This document shows positions 53,425 to 63,631 of a stretch of 64,000 nucleotides of DNA, piece after piece (within the stretch, counting starts at the first letter, position 1; each line of letters begins with the position of its first letter). Position numbers and translations under genes: made by a program. Where the stretch lies: assembly GCA_022509085.1 (NCBI GenBank), contig JAFLTW010000008.1:1-64000 (forward strand). Direction: 5' to 3'. The notes beneath the pieces are model-generated. The model saw only the letters and a list, made by a program, of their open reading frames with translations, ran no database searches and had not been told where the DNA came from. This DNA comes from Muribaculaceae bacterium (lineage in GTDB: Bacteria; Bacteroidota; Bacteroidia; Bacteroidales; Muribaculaceae).

Positions 53425-54252
53425 ATGGCAGTAAGAAAATTTAAGCCCACAACTCCCGGGCAACGTCACAAGATAATCAGCGTATTCAAGGGTCAGATCA
53501 CAACTTCGACTCCCGAAAAGTCTCTTACTGTTGGCAAGAGGAGCACCGGCGGACGCAACTCGTCGGGCCACCTCTCCACCCGCTATCGCGGCGGCGGCCA
53601 CAAGAGGAAACTGCGCTTCGTAGACTTCAAGAGAACCAACGACGGCGTTCCCGCTATCGTTAAGTCGATTGAATACGATCCCAACCGTTCGGCCCGCATC
53701 GCCCTCCTCTATTACAGGGACGGCTCCAAGGCCTATATGGTGGCTCCCAACGGACTCGAGGTCGGTCAGGAAGTGCTCAGCGGTCCTGACGCAGCTCCCG
53801 AGGTAGGAAACTCCCTCCCGCTGTCCAAGATACCCGTAGGTACGCTCATCCATTGTATCGAACTGCGCCCCGGACAGGGTGCCTGCATGGCACGCTCGGC
53901 CGGCACGTTCGCTCAGCTCACATCCCGCGAAGGAGATTATGCAATCATCAAACTTCCTTCAGGTGAAACAAGAAAAGTCCTCCTTACCTGTCGCGCTACG
54001 GTAGGTGTAGTCGGTAACTCCGACCACGCACTCGAACAGAGCGGCAAGGCCGGCCGCAGCCGCTGGATGGGTCGCAAGCCCCACAACCGCGGTGTGGTAA
54101 TGAACCCCGTTGACCACCCCATGGGTGGTGGTGAAGGTCGCGCTTCCGGCGGTCACCCCCGTTCGCGCACAGGCCTCTATGCCAAGGGTAAGAAGACTCG
54201 CTCACCCAAGAAGGCTTCCTCGAAGTATATCATTGAAAGAAGGAAAAAGTAA
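53425..54252 (+). CDS. rplB: 50S ribosomal protein L2
   Basis: The 275-residue protein is a standard L2 with [18 protein letters not shown], and [18 protein letters not shown] that carries the conserved histidine near the peptidyl transferase centre. Confidence 0.97.
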   Translation: MAVRKFKPTTPGQRHKIISVFKGQITTSTPEKSLTVGKRSTGGRNSSGHLSTRYRGGGHKRKLRFVDFKRTNDGVPAIVKSIEYDPNRSARIALLYYRDGSKAYMVAPNGLEVGQEVLSGPDAAPEVGNSLPLSKIPVGTLIHCIELRPGQGACMARSAGTFAQLTSREGDYAIIKLPSGETRKVLLTCRATVGVVGNSDHALEQSGKAGRSRWMGRKPHNRGVVMNPVDHPMGGGEGRASGGHPRSRTGLYAKGKKTRSPKKASSKYIIERRKK

Positions 54253-54278
54253 TCTAAACTGACTAAAGCATAATCGAT

Positions 54279-54548
54279 ATGAGTCGTTCATTAAAGAAAG
54301 GACCGTTCATCAGCGTAAAGCTCGAGAAGAAGGTGGCAGCTATGGAGGAAAGCGGCAAAAAGCAGGTGATCAAGACCTGGAGCCGCGCTTCCATGATCTC
54401 CCCCGACTTCGTAGGCCACACCTTTGCCGTACATAACGGCAACAAGTTCATCCCCGTTTACGTCACGGAGAACATGGTAGGCCACAAGCTGGGTGAATTC
54501 GCCCCCACACGCACCTTCAGAGGCCACGCCGGCAACAAGAAGAAATAA
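54279..54548 (+). CDS. rpsS: 30S ribosomal protein S19
   Basis: The 89-residue protein has [19 protein letters not shown] and [16 protein letters not shown], typical of S19, which sits in the head beside S13. Confidence 0.97.
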   Translation: MSRSLKKGPFISVKLEKKVAAMEESGKKQVIKTWSRASMISPDFVGHTFAVHNGNKFIPVYVTENMVGHKLGEFAPTRTFRGHAGNKKK

Positions 54549-54607
54549 GCCGTACGGTCCGCGCAGTTATTAATATTTTAATTTAGATACAACCACAACA
54601 GAATACA

Positions 54608-55012
54608 ATGGGTGTAAGAAAAAGAAATATGGCCGACGCTTTGAAGGAGGCCAAAAAGACGCAGTATTTCGCTAAGCTGCGCAATGTGCCCAGCAGCCCG
54701 CGCAAAATGCGTCTGGTAGTAGACATGGTTCGCGGCCAGGAAGTCTTCAAAGCCCTCGGTATCCTCAAGTTCTCCAACAAAGAGGCTTCCCGCAAGGTAG
54801 AGAAACTGCTCCGCAGCGCCATCGCCAACTGGGAACAGAAAAACGAGCGTAAGGCCGAAGCCGGCGAGCTCTTCGTAACGAGAATCTTCGTTGACGCAGC
54901 TCCCATGCTGAAACGCCTCCGCCCCGCCCCGCAGGGCCGCGGCTACAGGATCCGCAAACGCTCCAATCACGTCACGGTCTACGTCGACACCAAAACTAAC
55001 TCTAAAGATTAA
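54608..55012 (+). CDS. rplV: 50S ribosomal protein L22
   Basis: The 134-residue protein has the core [19 protein letters not shown] and the tunnel hairpin [17 protein letters not shown]. The first 15 residues ([15 protein letters not shown]) extend the usual start and are typical of Bacteroidota. Confidence 0.96.
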   Translation: MGVRKRNMADALKEAKKTQYFAKLRNVPSSPRKMRLVVDMVRGQEVFKALGILKFSNKEASRKVEKLLRSAIANWEQKNERKAEAGELFVTRIFVDAAPMLKRLRPAPQGRGYRIRKRSNHVTVYVDTKTNSKD

Positions 55013-55020
55013 ATCACAAG

Positions 55021-55755
55021 ATGGGACAGAAAGTTAATCCGATAAGCAACCGTCTCGGTATTATCCACGGTTGGGATTCCAATTGGTTTGGCGGTAAGAA
55101 ATACGGCGAGACTCTTCTCGAAGACTCCAAGATCCGTAAGTATCTCCGCAAAAGGTTGGCCAATGCAAGTGTGTCACGTATTGTGATTGAACGCACTTTG
55201 AAGATGGTGACCGTTACGATCTGCACCTCCCGTCCGGGCCTCGTTATCGGCAAGGGTGGCGAAGAGGTAGACAAACTCAAGGAAGAGCTCAAGCAGATCA
55301 CCGACAAGGACGTCCAGATCAACATCTATGAGATCAAGCGTCCGGAACTCGACGCCGAACTCGTGGCCTACAACATCGCCCGCCAGCTCGAAGGCAAGAT
55401 GGCCTACCGCAGGGCTGTGAAGCAGGCTATCCAGAACACGATGCGTGCCGGTGCCGAAGGCATCAAGGTGCAGGTGAGCGGCCGCCTCAACGGCGCCGAA
55501 ATGGCCCGCTCCGAGATGTTTAAGGAAGGCCGTACCCCCCTCCACACTCTGCGTGCCGACATCGACTACGCTCTGGTGGAGGCCCTCACTAAGGTGGGAA
55601 TCATCGGCGTGAAGGTCTGGATCTGCCGCGGCGAGATCTACGGCAAGAAAGAACTCACTCCCTCCTACAATATCAACGTACGCGAGCATGCTGCCGGCGG
55701 TCGCCAGAGAGACGGACGCCGCGGTGGCTTCAGAAACAAGAAAAACAACAGATAA
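55021..55755 (+). CDS. rpsC: 30S ribosomal protein S3
   Basis: The 244-residue protein has [14 protein letters not shown], the KH-domain loop [17 protein letters not shown] and the C-terminal domain [14 protein letters not shown]. It lines the mRNA entry channel. Confidence 0.97.
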   Translation: MGQKVNPISNRLGIIHGWDSNWFGGKKYGETLLEDSKIRKYLRKRLANASVSRIVIERTLKMVTVTICTSRPGLVIGKGGEEVDKLKEELKQITDKDVQINIYEIKRPELDAELVAYNIARQLEGKMAYRRAVKQAIQNTMRAGAEGIKVQVSGRLNGAEMARSEMFKEGRTPLHTLRADIDYALVEALTKVGIIGVKVWICRGEIYGKKELTPSYNINVREHAAGGRQRDGRRGGFRNKKNNR

Positions 55756-55764
55756 TAGACAGCC

Positions 55765-56196
55765 ATGTTACAACCGAAAAAAACAAAATACCGCCGCTCT
55801 CAAAAGGGCCGCATGAAGGGTGAGGCCCAGAGAGGCCATCAGCTCGCTTTCGGCTCGTTTGGCATCAAGACGCTCGAACCCAAATGGATCACCGGCCGCC
55901 AGATTGAGGCCGCCCGTGTGGCCGTGACTCGCCACATGCAGCGCCAGGGTCAGATCTGGATCCGCATCTTCCCCGACAAACCTATCACGAAGAAGCCGGC
56001 CGAAGTGCGTATGGGTAAAGGTAAAGGTAACCCCGAAGGTTTCGTTGCTCCCGTTACTCCCGGACGCATCCTCATCGAAGTGGAAGGTGTGCCCTACGAC
56101 GTAGCTAAGGAAGCCCTGAGACTTGCGGCACAGAAATTGCCCGTAACCACTAAGTTTGTGGTGCGCAGGGACTACGACCCCAGCCAGAATGTCTAA
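55765..56196 (+). CDS. rplP: 50S ribosomal protein L16
   Basis: The 143-residue protein starts [19 protein letters not shown] and has the loop [21 protein letters not shown]16 positions A-site tRNA. Confidence 0.97.
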   Translation: MLQPKKTKYRRSQKGRMKGEAQRGHQLAFGSFGIKTLEPKWITGRQIEAARVAVTRHMQRQGQIWIRIFPDKPITKKPAEVRMGKGKGNPEGFVAPVTPGRILIEVEGVPYDVAKEALRLAAQKLPVTTKFVVRRDYDPSQNV

Positions 56197-56238
56197 TTAG
56201 CAAAAAGGCTTACACAACACTCTAATTAACTAATATAA

Positions 56239-56463
56239 ATGAAAAAGGAAGAAATCAAGGAATTAAGCCTTAAGGAACTCCGCGACCAGATTGAGGTGGC
56301 TGAAAAGGCTTATCGCGAATTGAAAGTAGCGCACGCGATATCTCCCGTCGACAACCCCGCGAAGATCACCCGCGACCGTCGCGAGATTGCCCGAATGAAG
56401 ACTATCCTGCGCGAAAAGGAAATTGAGGCTGCTAAGGCTGCTCCCGCAGCACAGGAAGCTTAA
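56239..56463 (+). CDS. rpmC: 50S ribosomal protein L29
   Basis: The 74-residue protein has EEIKELSLKELRDQIEVAEK and ARMKTILREKEIE. The end is a short Ala-rich extension. L29 lies near the tunnel exit beside L23. Confidence 0.95.
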   Translation: MKKEEIKELSLKELRDQIEVAEKAYRELKVAHAISPVDNPAKITRDRREIARMKTILREKEIEAAKAAPAAQEA

Positions 56464-56487
56464 CCCGATTAATTTTCAAAAAAAGAA

Positions 56488-56748
56488 ATGGAAGAAAAAA
56501 GACATTTAAGAAAAGAAAGAATCGGGGTAGTTTCGAGCAACAAATGCGACAAGACCATCACGGTCGAGATCAAGTGGAAAGAGAAACACCCCATCTACGG
56601 CAAGTTCGTCAACAAGACGAAGAAATACCATGCCCACGACGAGAAAAATGAATGCTCTATCGGCGACACAGTACGTCTTATGGAAACGCGTCCGCTCAGC
56701 AAGACCAAAAGATGGCGCCTGGTTGAAATAATCGAAAAAGTGAAGTAA
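56488..56748 (+). CDS. rpsQ: 30S ribosomal protein S17
   Basis: The 86-residue OB-fold protein has [20 protein letters not shown] and the [20 protein letters not shown] segment diagnostic for S17. Confidence 0.97.
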   Translation: MEEKRHLRKERIGVVSSNKCDKTITVEIKWKEKHPIYGKFVNKTKKYHAHDEKNECSIGDTVRLMETRPLSKTKRWRLVEIIEKVK

Positions 56749-56750
56749 CC

Positions 56751-57116
56751 ATGATACAGGCAGAATCAAGACTTACAGTAGCAGACAACAGCGGGGCTAA
56801 GGAAGCCCTCTGTATCCACGTACTCGGTGGCACAGGCAGGCGTTATGCCTCTGTGGGTGACGTAATCGTAGTGACGGTAAAGAGCACCATCCCCGCTTCC
56901 GACGTGAAGAAGGGCACCGTGACTAAGGCAGTGGTTGTTCGCACGAAGAAGGAAATCCGCCGCCCCGACGGCAGCTACATCCGCTTCGACGACAACGCAT
57001 GTGTTCTCCTTAACAATGCCGGCGAACTCCGCGGCACGCGTATCTTCGGCCCCGTGGCCCGCGAACTCCGCGCCACGAACATGAAGATTGTGTCGCTTGC
57101 TCCGGAAGTTCTTTAA
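56751..57116 (+). CDS. rplN: 50S ribosomal protein L14
   Basis: The 121-residue protein begins [20 protein letters not shown] and contains [13 protein letters not shown], as in L14. It starts two bases after rpsQ, so the two are coupled. Confidence 0.97.
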   Translation: MIQAESRLTVADNSGAKEALCIHVLGGTGRRYASVGDVIVVTVKSTIPASDVKKGTVTKAVVVRTKKEIRRPDGSYIRFDDNACVLLNNAGELRGTRIFGPVARELRATNMKIVSLAPEVL

Positions 57117-57137
57117 CCGTTAAATACCGATAGCAAG

Positions 57138-57458
57138 ATGGCAAAATTGCATATTAAGAAAGACGACATAGTCTACGTAAACTCCGGCGACGACCGCGGA
57201 AAGAAGGGCCGTGTGCTCCAGGTGTTCCCGGCCAAGAACCGCGCCATTGTAGAGGGCGTCAACATCATCACTAAGGCCACTAAGCCCACCGCTAAGTATC
57301 CCCAGGGAGGCCTTATCAAGACCGAGGCCCCGGTGCACGTGTCAAACCTTAACCTTATCGACCCCAAGAGCGACAAACCGACCCGCATCGGCACCCGCAA
57401 GGACGACAAAGGCAGGAGAGTAAGATTTTCTAAACGTTCAGGAGAGGAGATTAAGTAA
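57138..57458 (+). CDS. rplX: 50S ribosomal protein L24
   Basis: The 106-residue KOW-domain protein has [20 protein letters not shown] and [19 protein letters not shown]24 starts assembly of the large subunit. Confidence 0.96.
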   Translation: MAKLHIKKDDIVYVNSGDDRGKKGRVLQVFPAKNRAIVEGVNIITKATKPTAKYPQGGLIKTEAPVHVSNLNLIDPKSDKPTRIGTRKDDKGRRVRFSKRSGEEIK

Positions 57459-57460
57459 CA

Positions 57461-58012
57461 ATGAGCAGCACGACAATGACCAAGGACTATCAGGAAAGAA
57501 TAGTCCCCGAACTCATGAAGGAGTTCGATTATAAGACTGTGATGCAGGTGCCCCGCCTGAAGAAGATCGTGATCAACCAGGGTCTGGGCGATGCCACACA
57601 AGACAAGAAACTGATCGAGACGGCCATCAACGAACTTACGGCCATCACCGGCCAGAAGGCCGTGCAGACCGTCAGCCGCAAGGACATCTCTAACTTCAAG
57701 CTCCGTAAGAAAATGCCTATCGGAGCCATGGTGACCCTGCGCCGCGACAAGATGTATGAGTTCCTGGAGAGACTCGTAAGGGTTGCCCTTCCGCGTATCC
57801 GCGACTTCAAGGGTATCAACTCCAAGCTCGACGGACGTGGCAACTACACGCTCGGCATCACGGAGCAGATCATCTTCCCGGAGATCAATATTGACAATGT
57901 GCCCAAACTTCAGGGTATGAACATCACGTTCGTTACCTCCGCCGACACCGACGAGGAGGGCTTCGCCCTGCTGAAGAAGTTTGGCCTTCCGTTTAAACGC
58001 GAAAACCAATAA
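57461..58012 (+). CDS. rplE: 50S ribosomal protein L5
   Basis: The 183-residue protein has [39 protein letters not shown] and [19 protein letters not shown], typical of L5, which binds 5S rRNA. An internal ATG at 57476 (MTKDYQ) is an alternative start. Confidence 0.97.
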   Translation: MSSTTMTKDYQERIVPELMKEFDYKTVMQVPRLKKIVINQGLGDATQDKKLIETAINELTAITGQKAVQTVSRKDISNFKLRKKMPIGAMVTLRRDKMYEFLERLVRVALPRIRDFKGINSKLDGRGNYTLGITEQIIFPEINIDNVPKLQGMNITFVTSADTDEEGFALLKKFGLPFKRENQ

Positions 58013-58017
58013 GCAAT

Positions 58018-58320
58018 ATGGCAAAAGAATCAATGAAAGCCCGCGAGGTGAAGCGTAAGAAAATGGTGGAGAAGTATGCCGCCAAGAAGGCTGCCCTGAA
58101 GAAGGCTGCCCTGGCTGACGCCGACGGCAACATCGACTACGAAGCGCTCACCAAGCTTCAGAAGCTGCCGCGCAACGCTTCGCGCATCCGCCTGCACAAC
58201 CGCTGCGAGCTTACGGGTCGCCCCAAAGGATACATGCGCCAGTTCGGCATCTCCAGGATCCAGTTCCGCGAGATGGCTTCCGCAGGCCTCATCCCGGGCG
58301 TCAAGAAGGCAAGCTGGTAA
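58018..58320 (+). CDS. rpsN: 30S ribosomal protein S14, zinc-free form
   Basis: The 100-residue protein ends in [20 protein letters not shown] and keeps only one cysteine of the CxxC pairs, so it is the long, zinc-independent form. It is followed by a 134-base gap with hairpins, the largest gap in the spc cluster. Confidence 0.96.
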   Translation: MAKESMKAREVKRKKMVEKYAAKKAALKKAALADADGNIDYEALTKLQKLPRNASRIRLHNRCELTGRPKGYMRQFGISRIQFREMASAGLIPGVKKASW

Positions 58321-58340
58321 AAAATACTCCGACACCCCTA

Positions 58341-58433
58341 AGGCGTAAGGCGGGGGTTAGGCCCCGTCCTTATGCCTCACAAAGTAAGACCCCACAAAGG
58401 TAAATTAATTAAATATTGTTCAGAGTCTCTGAA
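58341..58433 (+). promoter_or_regulatory. Hairpins between rpsN and rpsH
   Basis: AGGCGTAAGGCGGGG pairs with CCCCG-T-CCTTATGCCT (58341-58377; one bulged T, one wobble), a long hairpin with no T run. About 40 bases later TTCAGAGTCTCTGAA (58419-58433) is a perfect palindrome just before rpsH. The site could be an attenuator, a processing site or a protein-binding site; S8 feedback is a possibility by analogy only. Confidence 0.5.
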
Positions 58434-58454
58434 TCAATTTAACTAAAAACTCAA

Positions 58455-58850
58455 ATGACTGATCCAATTGCAGATTATCTGACCCGAGTCAGGAACGCCA
58501 TCCGTGCAGGCCACAGGGTGGTGGAGATCCCTGCCTCCAACATCAAGAAGGAGATCACGAAGATCCTCTTCGATCAGGGCTACATCCTCAACTACAAATT
58601 TGAGGAAGGCGAGAACCCCCAGGGGATTATCAAGATAGCCCTCAAGTATGACGGCGACAACACCAGCGCCATCAAAGACCTTCAGCGCGTTTCGCGTCCC
58701 GGCCTGCGCCAGTATGCCGGCTACAAGGACATGCCGCGCGTGCTCAACGGCCTCGGCATCGCCATCGTCTCCACCTCGCAGGGTGTGATGACCAACAAGG
58801 AGGCTAAAAACCGCAAGATCGGCGGTGAAGTGTTATGTTACGTTTATTAA
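58455..58850 (+). CDS. rpsH: 30S ribosomal protein S8
   Basis: The 131-residue protein begins MTDPIADYLTRVRNAIRAGH and has VLNGLGIAIVSTSQGVMTNK, the RNA-binding C-terminal domain. In E. coli S8 regulates the spc operon. Confidence 0.97.
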   Translation: MTDPIADYLTRVRNAIRAGHRVVEIPASNIKKEITKILFDQGYILNYKFEEGENPQGIIKIALKYDGDNTSAIKDLQRVSRPGLRQYAGYKDMPRVLNGLGIAIVSTSQGVMTNKEAKNRKIGGEVLCYVY

Positions 58851-58868
58851 TATCAGGAGGTAACGAAT

Positions 58869-59423
58869 ATGTCAAGAATAGGTAAAGCCCCCATCGCCAT
58901 TCCGGCGGGTGTGACCGTGACGGTGAAAGACCACGTTGTCACAGTGAAAGGTCCGAAAGGTGAACTGTCGCAGGCAGTGAATCCTGATATCAACGTAAAG
59001 ATAGAAGATGGCCACATCTACGTAGAGCGTCCCGACGACAGCAAGGAGCACCGCTCCATGCACGGCCTCTATCGCGCACTGATCCAGAACATGGTGACAG
59101 GCGTATCGGAAGGCTACAAGAAGGAGATGGAACTCGTAGGTACAGGTTATCGTGCCACGGCCAACGGGCAGGTGCTCGAACTGGCCCTTGGATACTCTCA
59201 TGCAATCTACATCAAACTGCCCAAGGAAGTGAAGCTCGAGGCCAAGACCGAGAGGAACAAGAACCCCCTCATCACCCTCGAGAGCTACGACAAGCAGCTC
59301 CTCGGCCAGGTGTGCGCAAAGATCCGCTCGCTGCGCAAGCCTGAACCTTACAAGGGCAAAGGTATCAAGTTTGTTGGCGAAGTGATCCGCAGGAAGTCGG
59401 GTAAGAGCGCCAGCGCGAAATAA
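58869..59423 (+). CDS. rplF: 50S ribosomal protein L6
   Basis: The 184-residue protein has [15 protein letters not shown] and ends with [20 protein letters not shown]. Its ribosome-binding site is a full AGGAGGT (58855-58861), seven bases before ATG, which is uncommon in Bacteroidota, where such sites are generally weak. Confidence 0.97.
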   Translation: MSRIGKAPIAIPAGVTVTVKDHVVTVKGPKGELSQAVNPDINVKIEDGHIYVERPDDSKEHRSMHGLYRALIQNMVTGVSEGYKKEMELVGTGYRATANGQVLELALGYSHAIYIKLPKEVKLEAKTERNKNPLITLESYDKQLLGQVCAKIRSLRKPEPYKGKGIKFVGEVIRRKSGKSASAK

Positions 59424-59443
59424 TCTTAAAGCATAGAAAAATC

Positions 59444-59785
59444 ATGGTATCCAAGATAGCAAGAAGGAAAAAGATCAAGACCCGCATCCGCGGAAAGGTT
59501 TCCGGCACGGCAGAGCGTCCTCGCATGAGTGTATTCCGCTCCAACAAGGGAATCTATGTACAGCTTATCGACGACCTCGCCGGACGCACCCTTGCGGCCG
59601 CTTCGTCGAAGGGCCTCGAAGGCGGCACCAAGACTGAACAGGCTGCCAAGGTAGGTCAGGAGATTGCTAAGATAGCCCAGGAGAAGGGTATCGTTACGGT
59701 CGTGTTCGACCGCAGCGGCTACCTCTTCCACGGCAGAGTGAAATCATTGGCCGATGCAGCCCGCGAGGCCGGTCTTAAATTCTAA
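59444..59785 (+). CDS. rplR: 50S ribosomal protein L18
   Basis: The 113-residue protein has [20 protein letters not shown] and [20 protein letters not shown], as in L18, which binds 5S rRNA together with L5. Confidence 0.97.
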   Translation: MVSKIARRKKIKTRIRGKVSGTAERPRMSVFRSNKGIYVQLIDDLAGRTLAAASSKGLEGGTKTEQAAKVGQEIAKIAQEKGIVTVVFDRSGYLFHGRVKSLADAAREAGLKF

Positions 59786-59792
59786 AGTAACA

Positions 59793-60311
59793 ATGGCAAA
59801 CAAGAATAACAGAGTAAAGAGCACCAACGACCTCGATCTTAAAGACAGGTTGGTGGCCATCAACCGCGTAACCAAGGTTACGAAGGGTGGTCGCGCCTTC
59901 AGCTTTGCCGCTATCGTCGTAGTAGGCGACGGAAACGGCATCATCGGCTGGGGTTTGGGTAAGGCCAACGAAGTGCAGGCCGCCATCGCCAAAGGCGTGG
60001 AGACTGCAAAGAAAAACCTCGTGAAGGTGCCCATCCACAAGGGCACTATCCCCCACGAGCAGGAAGCCAAATTCGGCGGTTCGCGCGTAATCCTTAAGCC
60101 CGCTTCCGAAGGTACGGGTGTAAAGGCCGGTGGCGCTATGCGTGCAGTGCTTGAGACTGCAGGCGTTCACGACGTGCTCGCCAAGTCGAAGGGCAGTTCC
60201 AACCCCCACAACCTCGTGAAGGCTACTATCGCAGCTCTCGAAGAGCTCCGCAGCCCGAAAGAGGTGGCCCGTCTCCGCGGTATCTCCGTAGAAAAAGTGT
60301 TTAACGGCTAA
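59793..60311 (+). CDS. rpsE: 30S ribosomal protein S5
   Basis: The 172-residue protein starts [10 protein letters not shown]; the frame is open upstream into rplR and that part is rejected. Family segments [20 protein letters not shown] and [19 protein letters not shown] are normal. Confidence 0.97.
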   Translation: MANKNNRVKSTNDLDLKDRLVAINRVTKVTKGGRAFSFAAIVVVGDGNGIIGWGLGKANEVQAAIAKGVETAKKNLVKVPIHKGTIPHEQEAKFGGSRVILKPASEGTGVKAGGAMRAVLETAGVHDVLAKSKGSSNPHNLVKATIAALEELRSPKEVARLRGISVEKVFNG

Positions 60312-60327
60312 AACGGAAAGTAAGATT

Positions 60328-60507
60328 ATGGCAAAGATAAAAATCACTCAGATCAAGAGCCGTATCAACTGTCCGGCTCGCCAGAAACGCACTCTCGATG
60401 CCCTTGGCCTCCATAAGATGCATCACAGCGTCATCCATGAAGACACTCCCCAGATTCAGGGTATGGTAAAGGCCGTACACCACCTGGTTGAGGTAACTAA
60501 ACTCTAA
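60328..60507 (+). CDS. rpmD: 50S ribosomal protein L30
   Basis: The 59-residue protein has AKIKITQIKSRINCPARQKR and GMVKAVHHLVEV, typical of L30. It is short but complete and lies in its usual place between rpsE and rplO. Confidence 0.96.
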   Translation: MAKIKITQIKSRINCPARQKRTLDALGLHKMHHSVIHEDTPQIQGMVKAVHHLVEVTKL

Positions 60508-60524
60508 AATCCCAAAGAAAAGAT

Positions 60525-60971
60525 ATGGAACTACATAATCTTCAGCCTGCCGTAGGCAGCAACAAGGAAAGGAAGAGAATAGGTCGCGGTCCGGGTAGCG
60601 GCAGCGGCGGTACGGCCGGTCGCGGCCACAAAGGCGCCAAGTCTCGCTCCGGCTACAGCCGCAAGATCGGCTTCGAAGGCGGCCAGATGCCTCTGCAGCG
60701 CCGTGTGCCCAAATTCGGCTTCAACAACATCAACCGCGTGGAATACAAGGCTATCAATCTCGATGCCCTCGAGACCCTGGCCGAAGCTAAGAATCTCGAA
60801 AAGATCACAGTGGAAGATCTCCGCGACGCCGGCCTCGTATCAAAGAAAGCCCTCGTCAAGATCCTTGGCAACGGCAAGCTCACCCGCAAGCTCGACGTAG
60901 TAGCCGACGCATTCTCCAAGAAGGCCGAAGAGGCCATCAAGGCTGCCGGAGGAACGACAACCACAAAATAA
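60525..60971 (+). CDS. rplO: 50S ribosomal protein L15
   Basis: The 148-residue protein has GSNKERKRIGRGPGSGSGGT and a central Gly/Lys/Arg-rich stretch KSRSGYSRKIGFEGGQMPL, as in L15. It precedes secY by nine bases. Confidence 0.97.
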   Translation: MELHNLQPAVGSNKERKRIGRGPGSGSGGTAGRGHKGAKSRSGYSRKIGFEGGQMPLQRRVPKFGFNNINRVEYKAINLDALETLAEAKNLEKITVEDLRDAGLVSKKALVKILGNGKLTRKLDVVADAFSKKAEEAIKAAGGTTTTK

Positions 60972-60980
60972 AGCTTCATA

Positions 60981-62318
60981 ATGGGATTTACTAAAACAAT
61001 CAAAAATATCTGGAGCGTGGAAGATCTGCGCAAGAGGCTCGGAATTACCCTGCTTCTTGTGCTTATCTACCGTTTCGGGTGCTATGTCGTGCTGCCGGGT
61101 ATCAACCCCAATGAGCTCATCGCGCTGAAAAACTTCACCAGCGACGGCCTCATGCAGCTCCTCGACATGTTCTCGGGCGGTGCATTCTCCCAGGCCTCCA
61201 TCTTCGCACTCGGTATCATGCCCTACATCACGGCTTCCATCGTGATCCAGCTCCTGGGCATGGTGCTTCCCTCTTTCCAAAAGATGCAGCGCGAGGGTGA
61301 GAGCGGAAGAATGAAGCTCAATCAGTATACCCGCTATCTCACGGTGATTATCCTCATCATGCAGGGCCCGGCTTATCTGCTCAACCTCAAATATCAGGTG
61401 CAGGCTGCCGGCGGCTTGGTGGAATTCAACTTCTGGAGCATAGCGTTTATGACGATTGTGCTTGCCGCAGGCTCTATGTTTATCATGTGGCTCGGTGAGA
61501 AGATCGACCAGAAGGGTATCGGCAACGGTATCTCCTTCATAATCCTGATCGGTATCATCGCACGTCTGCCGCATGCATTCCTCGAAGAATTCCAGAGTCG
61601 CCTTCTCAACTCCACGGGTGGCGGCCTCGTGATATTCCTTCTCGAGATTGTGATCCTCCTCGCAGTAATTGCAGGAGCCGTGCTTCTCGTGCAGGGAACG
61701 CGCAAGGTGCCCGTGCAGTATGCGAAGAAGGTGGTTGGCAACCGCCAGTATGGCGGCGCCCGCCAGTATATCCCCCTCAAGGTGAATGCTGCCGGCGTAA
61801 TGCCCATCATCTTTGCCCAGGCAATCATGTTTATCCCCATCACTCTCGTAGGCTTCAGCACAGACCATACAGGCTTCTTCGGTGCGCTCACCGACATGTA
61901 CGGATTCTGGTACAACCTTACCTACTTCGTGATGATCGTTGCCTTCACCTACTTCTACACGGCCATCACCGTGCGTCCGCAGCAGATGGCTGAAGACATG
62001 AAGCGCAACAACGGCTTCATCCCCGGCATCAAGCCCGGCAAGCCCACTGTGGAATATCTTGACTCCATCATGTCGCGTATCACCCTCCCGGGCTCGATCT
62101 TCCTCGGAATCGTGGCAATTCTCCCGGCCATCGCCCATGTGCTTGGCCTCAACAGGAGCTTCGCCCAGTTCTTCGGCGGAACGTCGCTGCTCATCCTCGT
62201 GGGCGTGATCCTCGACACTCTCAGGATAATTGAAGGTCACCTGCTCATGCGCCACTACGACGGCCTGATGAAAGACGGCCGCATCAAGGGACGCACTACC
62301 GGCCAGGGTGCATTCTAA
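60981..62318 (+). CDS. secY: Protein translocase subunit SecY
   Basis: The 445-residue protein has ten predicted membrane helices and is the channel of the Sec translocon. Family segments include FSGGAFSQASIFALGIMPYI, GERKIDQ-like LGEKIDQKGIGNGISFIIL, and the cytoplasmic loop after helix 8 near RPQQMAEDMKRNNGFIPGIK. Substrates of the Por system must first pass through it. Confidence 0.97.
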   Translation: MGFTKTIKNIWSVEDLRKRLGITLLLVLIYRFGCYVVLPGINPNELIALKNFTSDGLMQLLDMFSGGAFSQASIFALGIMPYITASIVIQLLGMVLPSFQKMQREGESGRMKLNQYTRYLTVIILIMQGPAYLLNLKYQVQAAGGLVEFNFWSIAFMTIVLAAGSMFIMWLGEKIDQKGIGNGISFIILIGIIARLPHAFLEEFQSRLLNSTGGGLVIFLLEIVILLAVIAGAVLLVQGTRKVPVQYAKKVVGNRQYGGARQYIPLKVNAAGVMPIIFAQAIMFIPITLVGFSTDHTGFFGALTDMYGFWYNLTYFVMIVAFTYFYTAITVRPQQMAEDMKRNNGFIPGIKPGKPTVEYLDSIMSRITLPGSIFLGIVAILPAIAHVLGLNRSFAQFFGGTSLLILVGVILDTLRIIEGHLLMRHYDGLMKDGRIKGRTTGQGAF

Positions 62319-62327
62319 ACCTCGGAG

Positions 62328-63140
62328 ATGATTTACGTAAAGACAGCTGAGGAACTCGAGAAGATGCGCGTTGCCGCCACTCTGGTGAGCAAGACGCTCG
62401 GCGAGGTGGCTCAATGGGCCAAACCCGGAGTCACGACCCTCAAGCTCGACACCATAGCAAGGGAGTTTATCCTCGACAACGGGGGTAGACCCTCTTGCCT
62501 CGGCTACCAAGGCTTCCCCGGAACCCTCTGCATAGAGGTGAACGAGACGGTGGTGCACGGTTTCCCCTCAGGCTACGTGCTTCGCGAGGGAGACATCGTA
62601 GGCACCGACGTCGTGGCCGACATCAACGGCTTCCACGGCGACATGTGCTACACGTTCCCCATCGGCGAGGTAGACGAGAAGGTGAGACGCCTGCTCCAGA
62701 CCACCTACGAGTCGCTCTACGTAGGAATCGACGCCGCCAGAGGCGGCAAGCGCGTGGGAGACATCTCCAACGCCATCCAGACCTACTGCGAGCGCCGGGG
62801 CTACAGCGTGGTGCGCGAGATGTGCGGCCACGGAATCGGAGCCAGCATGCACGAAGACCCGCAGGTGCCAAACTACGGCCACCGCGGCACGGGCCCCGTC
62901 TTGAGGCCCGGGATGTGTATCGCCATCGAGCCCATGATCAATCTCGGCAGCAAGAACGTGGTGATAGAGCAAGACGGCTGGACGTGTCGCACCCGCGACC
63001 GCAAGCCCTCGGCCCACTATGAGCATACCGTGGTGATCACACCGGAGGCTCCCGAAATCCTGACCACCTTCGAATATATCGAGGAGGCTCTCCCGCAGGA
63101 GACTCTCGAGCAGATCAAGGGTAAGCCACAGGAGGCCTGA
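62328..63140 (+). CDS. map: Methionine aminopeptidase, type I
   Basis: The 270-residue enzyme removes the initiator methionine. The metal ligands are D94 (VGTDVVAD), D105 (GFHGDMCYTF), H168 (MCGHGIGASMHE), E201 (IAIEPMIN) and the last Glu in YEHTVVIT. H77 (VVHGFP) is the substrate-binding histidine. It starts nine bases after secY. Confidence 0.96.
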   Translation: MIYVKTAEELEKMRVAATLVSKTLGEVAQWAKPGVTTLKLDTIAREFILDNGGRPSCLGYQGFPGTLCIEVNETVVHGFPSGYVLREGDIVGTDVVADINGFHGDMCYTFPIGEVDEKVRRLLQTTYESLYVGIDAARGGKRVGDISNAIQTYCERRGYSVVREMCGHGIGASMHEDPQVPNYGHRGTGPVLRPGMCIAIEPMINLGSKNVVIEQDGWTCRTRDRKPSAHYEHTVVITPEAPEILTTFEYIEEALPQETLEQIKGKPQEA

Positions 63141-63207
63141 AGGCAGGGGAGAGGCTGAAAAAAGACGTAAATCGCAATCAAAAAGCCAAAGGATAGAATA
63201 AACGCAT

Positions 63208-63426
63208 ATGGCAAAGCAAGCAGCAATAGAGATCGACGGTGTAATCGTAGAGGCGCTCTCGAACGCAATGTTCAAGGTAGAGCTCGAGAACGGGCATGAG
63301 ATCACGGCCCACATCTCAGGCAAGATGCGCATGCATTACATCAAGATCCTGCCCGGCGACAAGGTAAAGGTGGAAATGAGCCCCTACGACCTCTCGAAGG
63401 GAAGGATAGCCTTCAGATACAAATAA
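63208..63426 (+). CDS. infA: Translation initiation factor IF-1
   Basis: The 72-residue OB-fold protein has [20 protein letters not shown] and [20 protein letters not shown], the classic IF-1 sequence. Confidence 0.97.
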   Translation: MAKQAAIEIDGVIVEALSNAMFKVELENGHEITAHISGKMRMHYIKILPGDKVKVEMSPYDLSKGRIAFRYK

Positions 63427-63458
63427 TTAACTATAAACTCTCAATCATACAAGAGACT

Positions 63459-63575
63459 ATGAAAGTAAGAGCTTCTTTGAAAAAGCGTAGCGCCGACTGC
63501 AAGATCGTGCGCCGCAAAGGGCGTCTTTATCTTATCAACAAGAAGAACCCCAAGTTCAAGACACGCCAGGGATAA
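63459..63575 (+). CDS. rpmJ: 50S ribosomal protein L36
   Basis: The 38-residue protein reads [20 protein letters not shown] and ends [10 protein letters not shown]. Only one cysteine remains, so it is the zinc-free form found in Bacteroidota. The position between infA and rpsM is the usual one. Confidence 0.94.
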   Translation: MKVRASLKKRSADCKIVRRKGRLYLINKKNPKFKTRQG

Positions 63576-63631
63576 TGCCCTCAATGTCAAAAAAAATTAT
63601 TAACTTTGCAGAAAATTTGTAAAAGCGAAAT

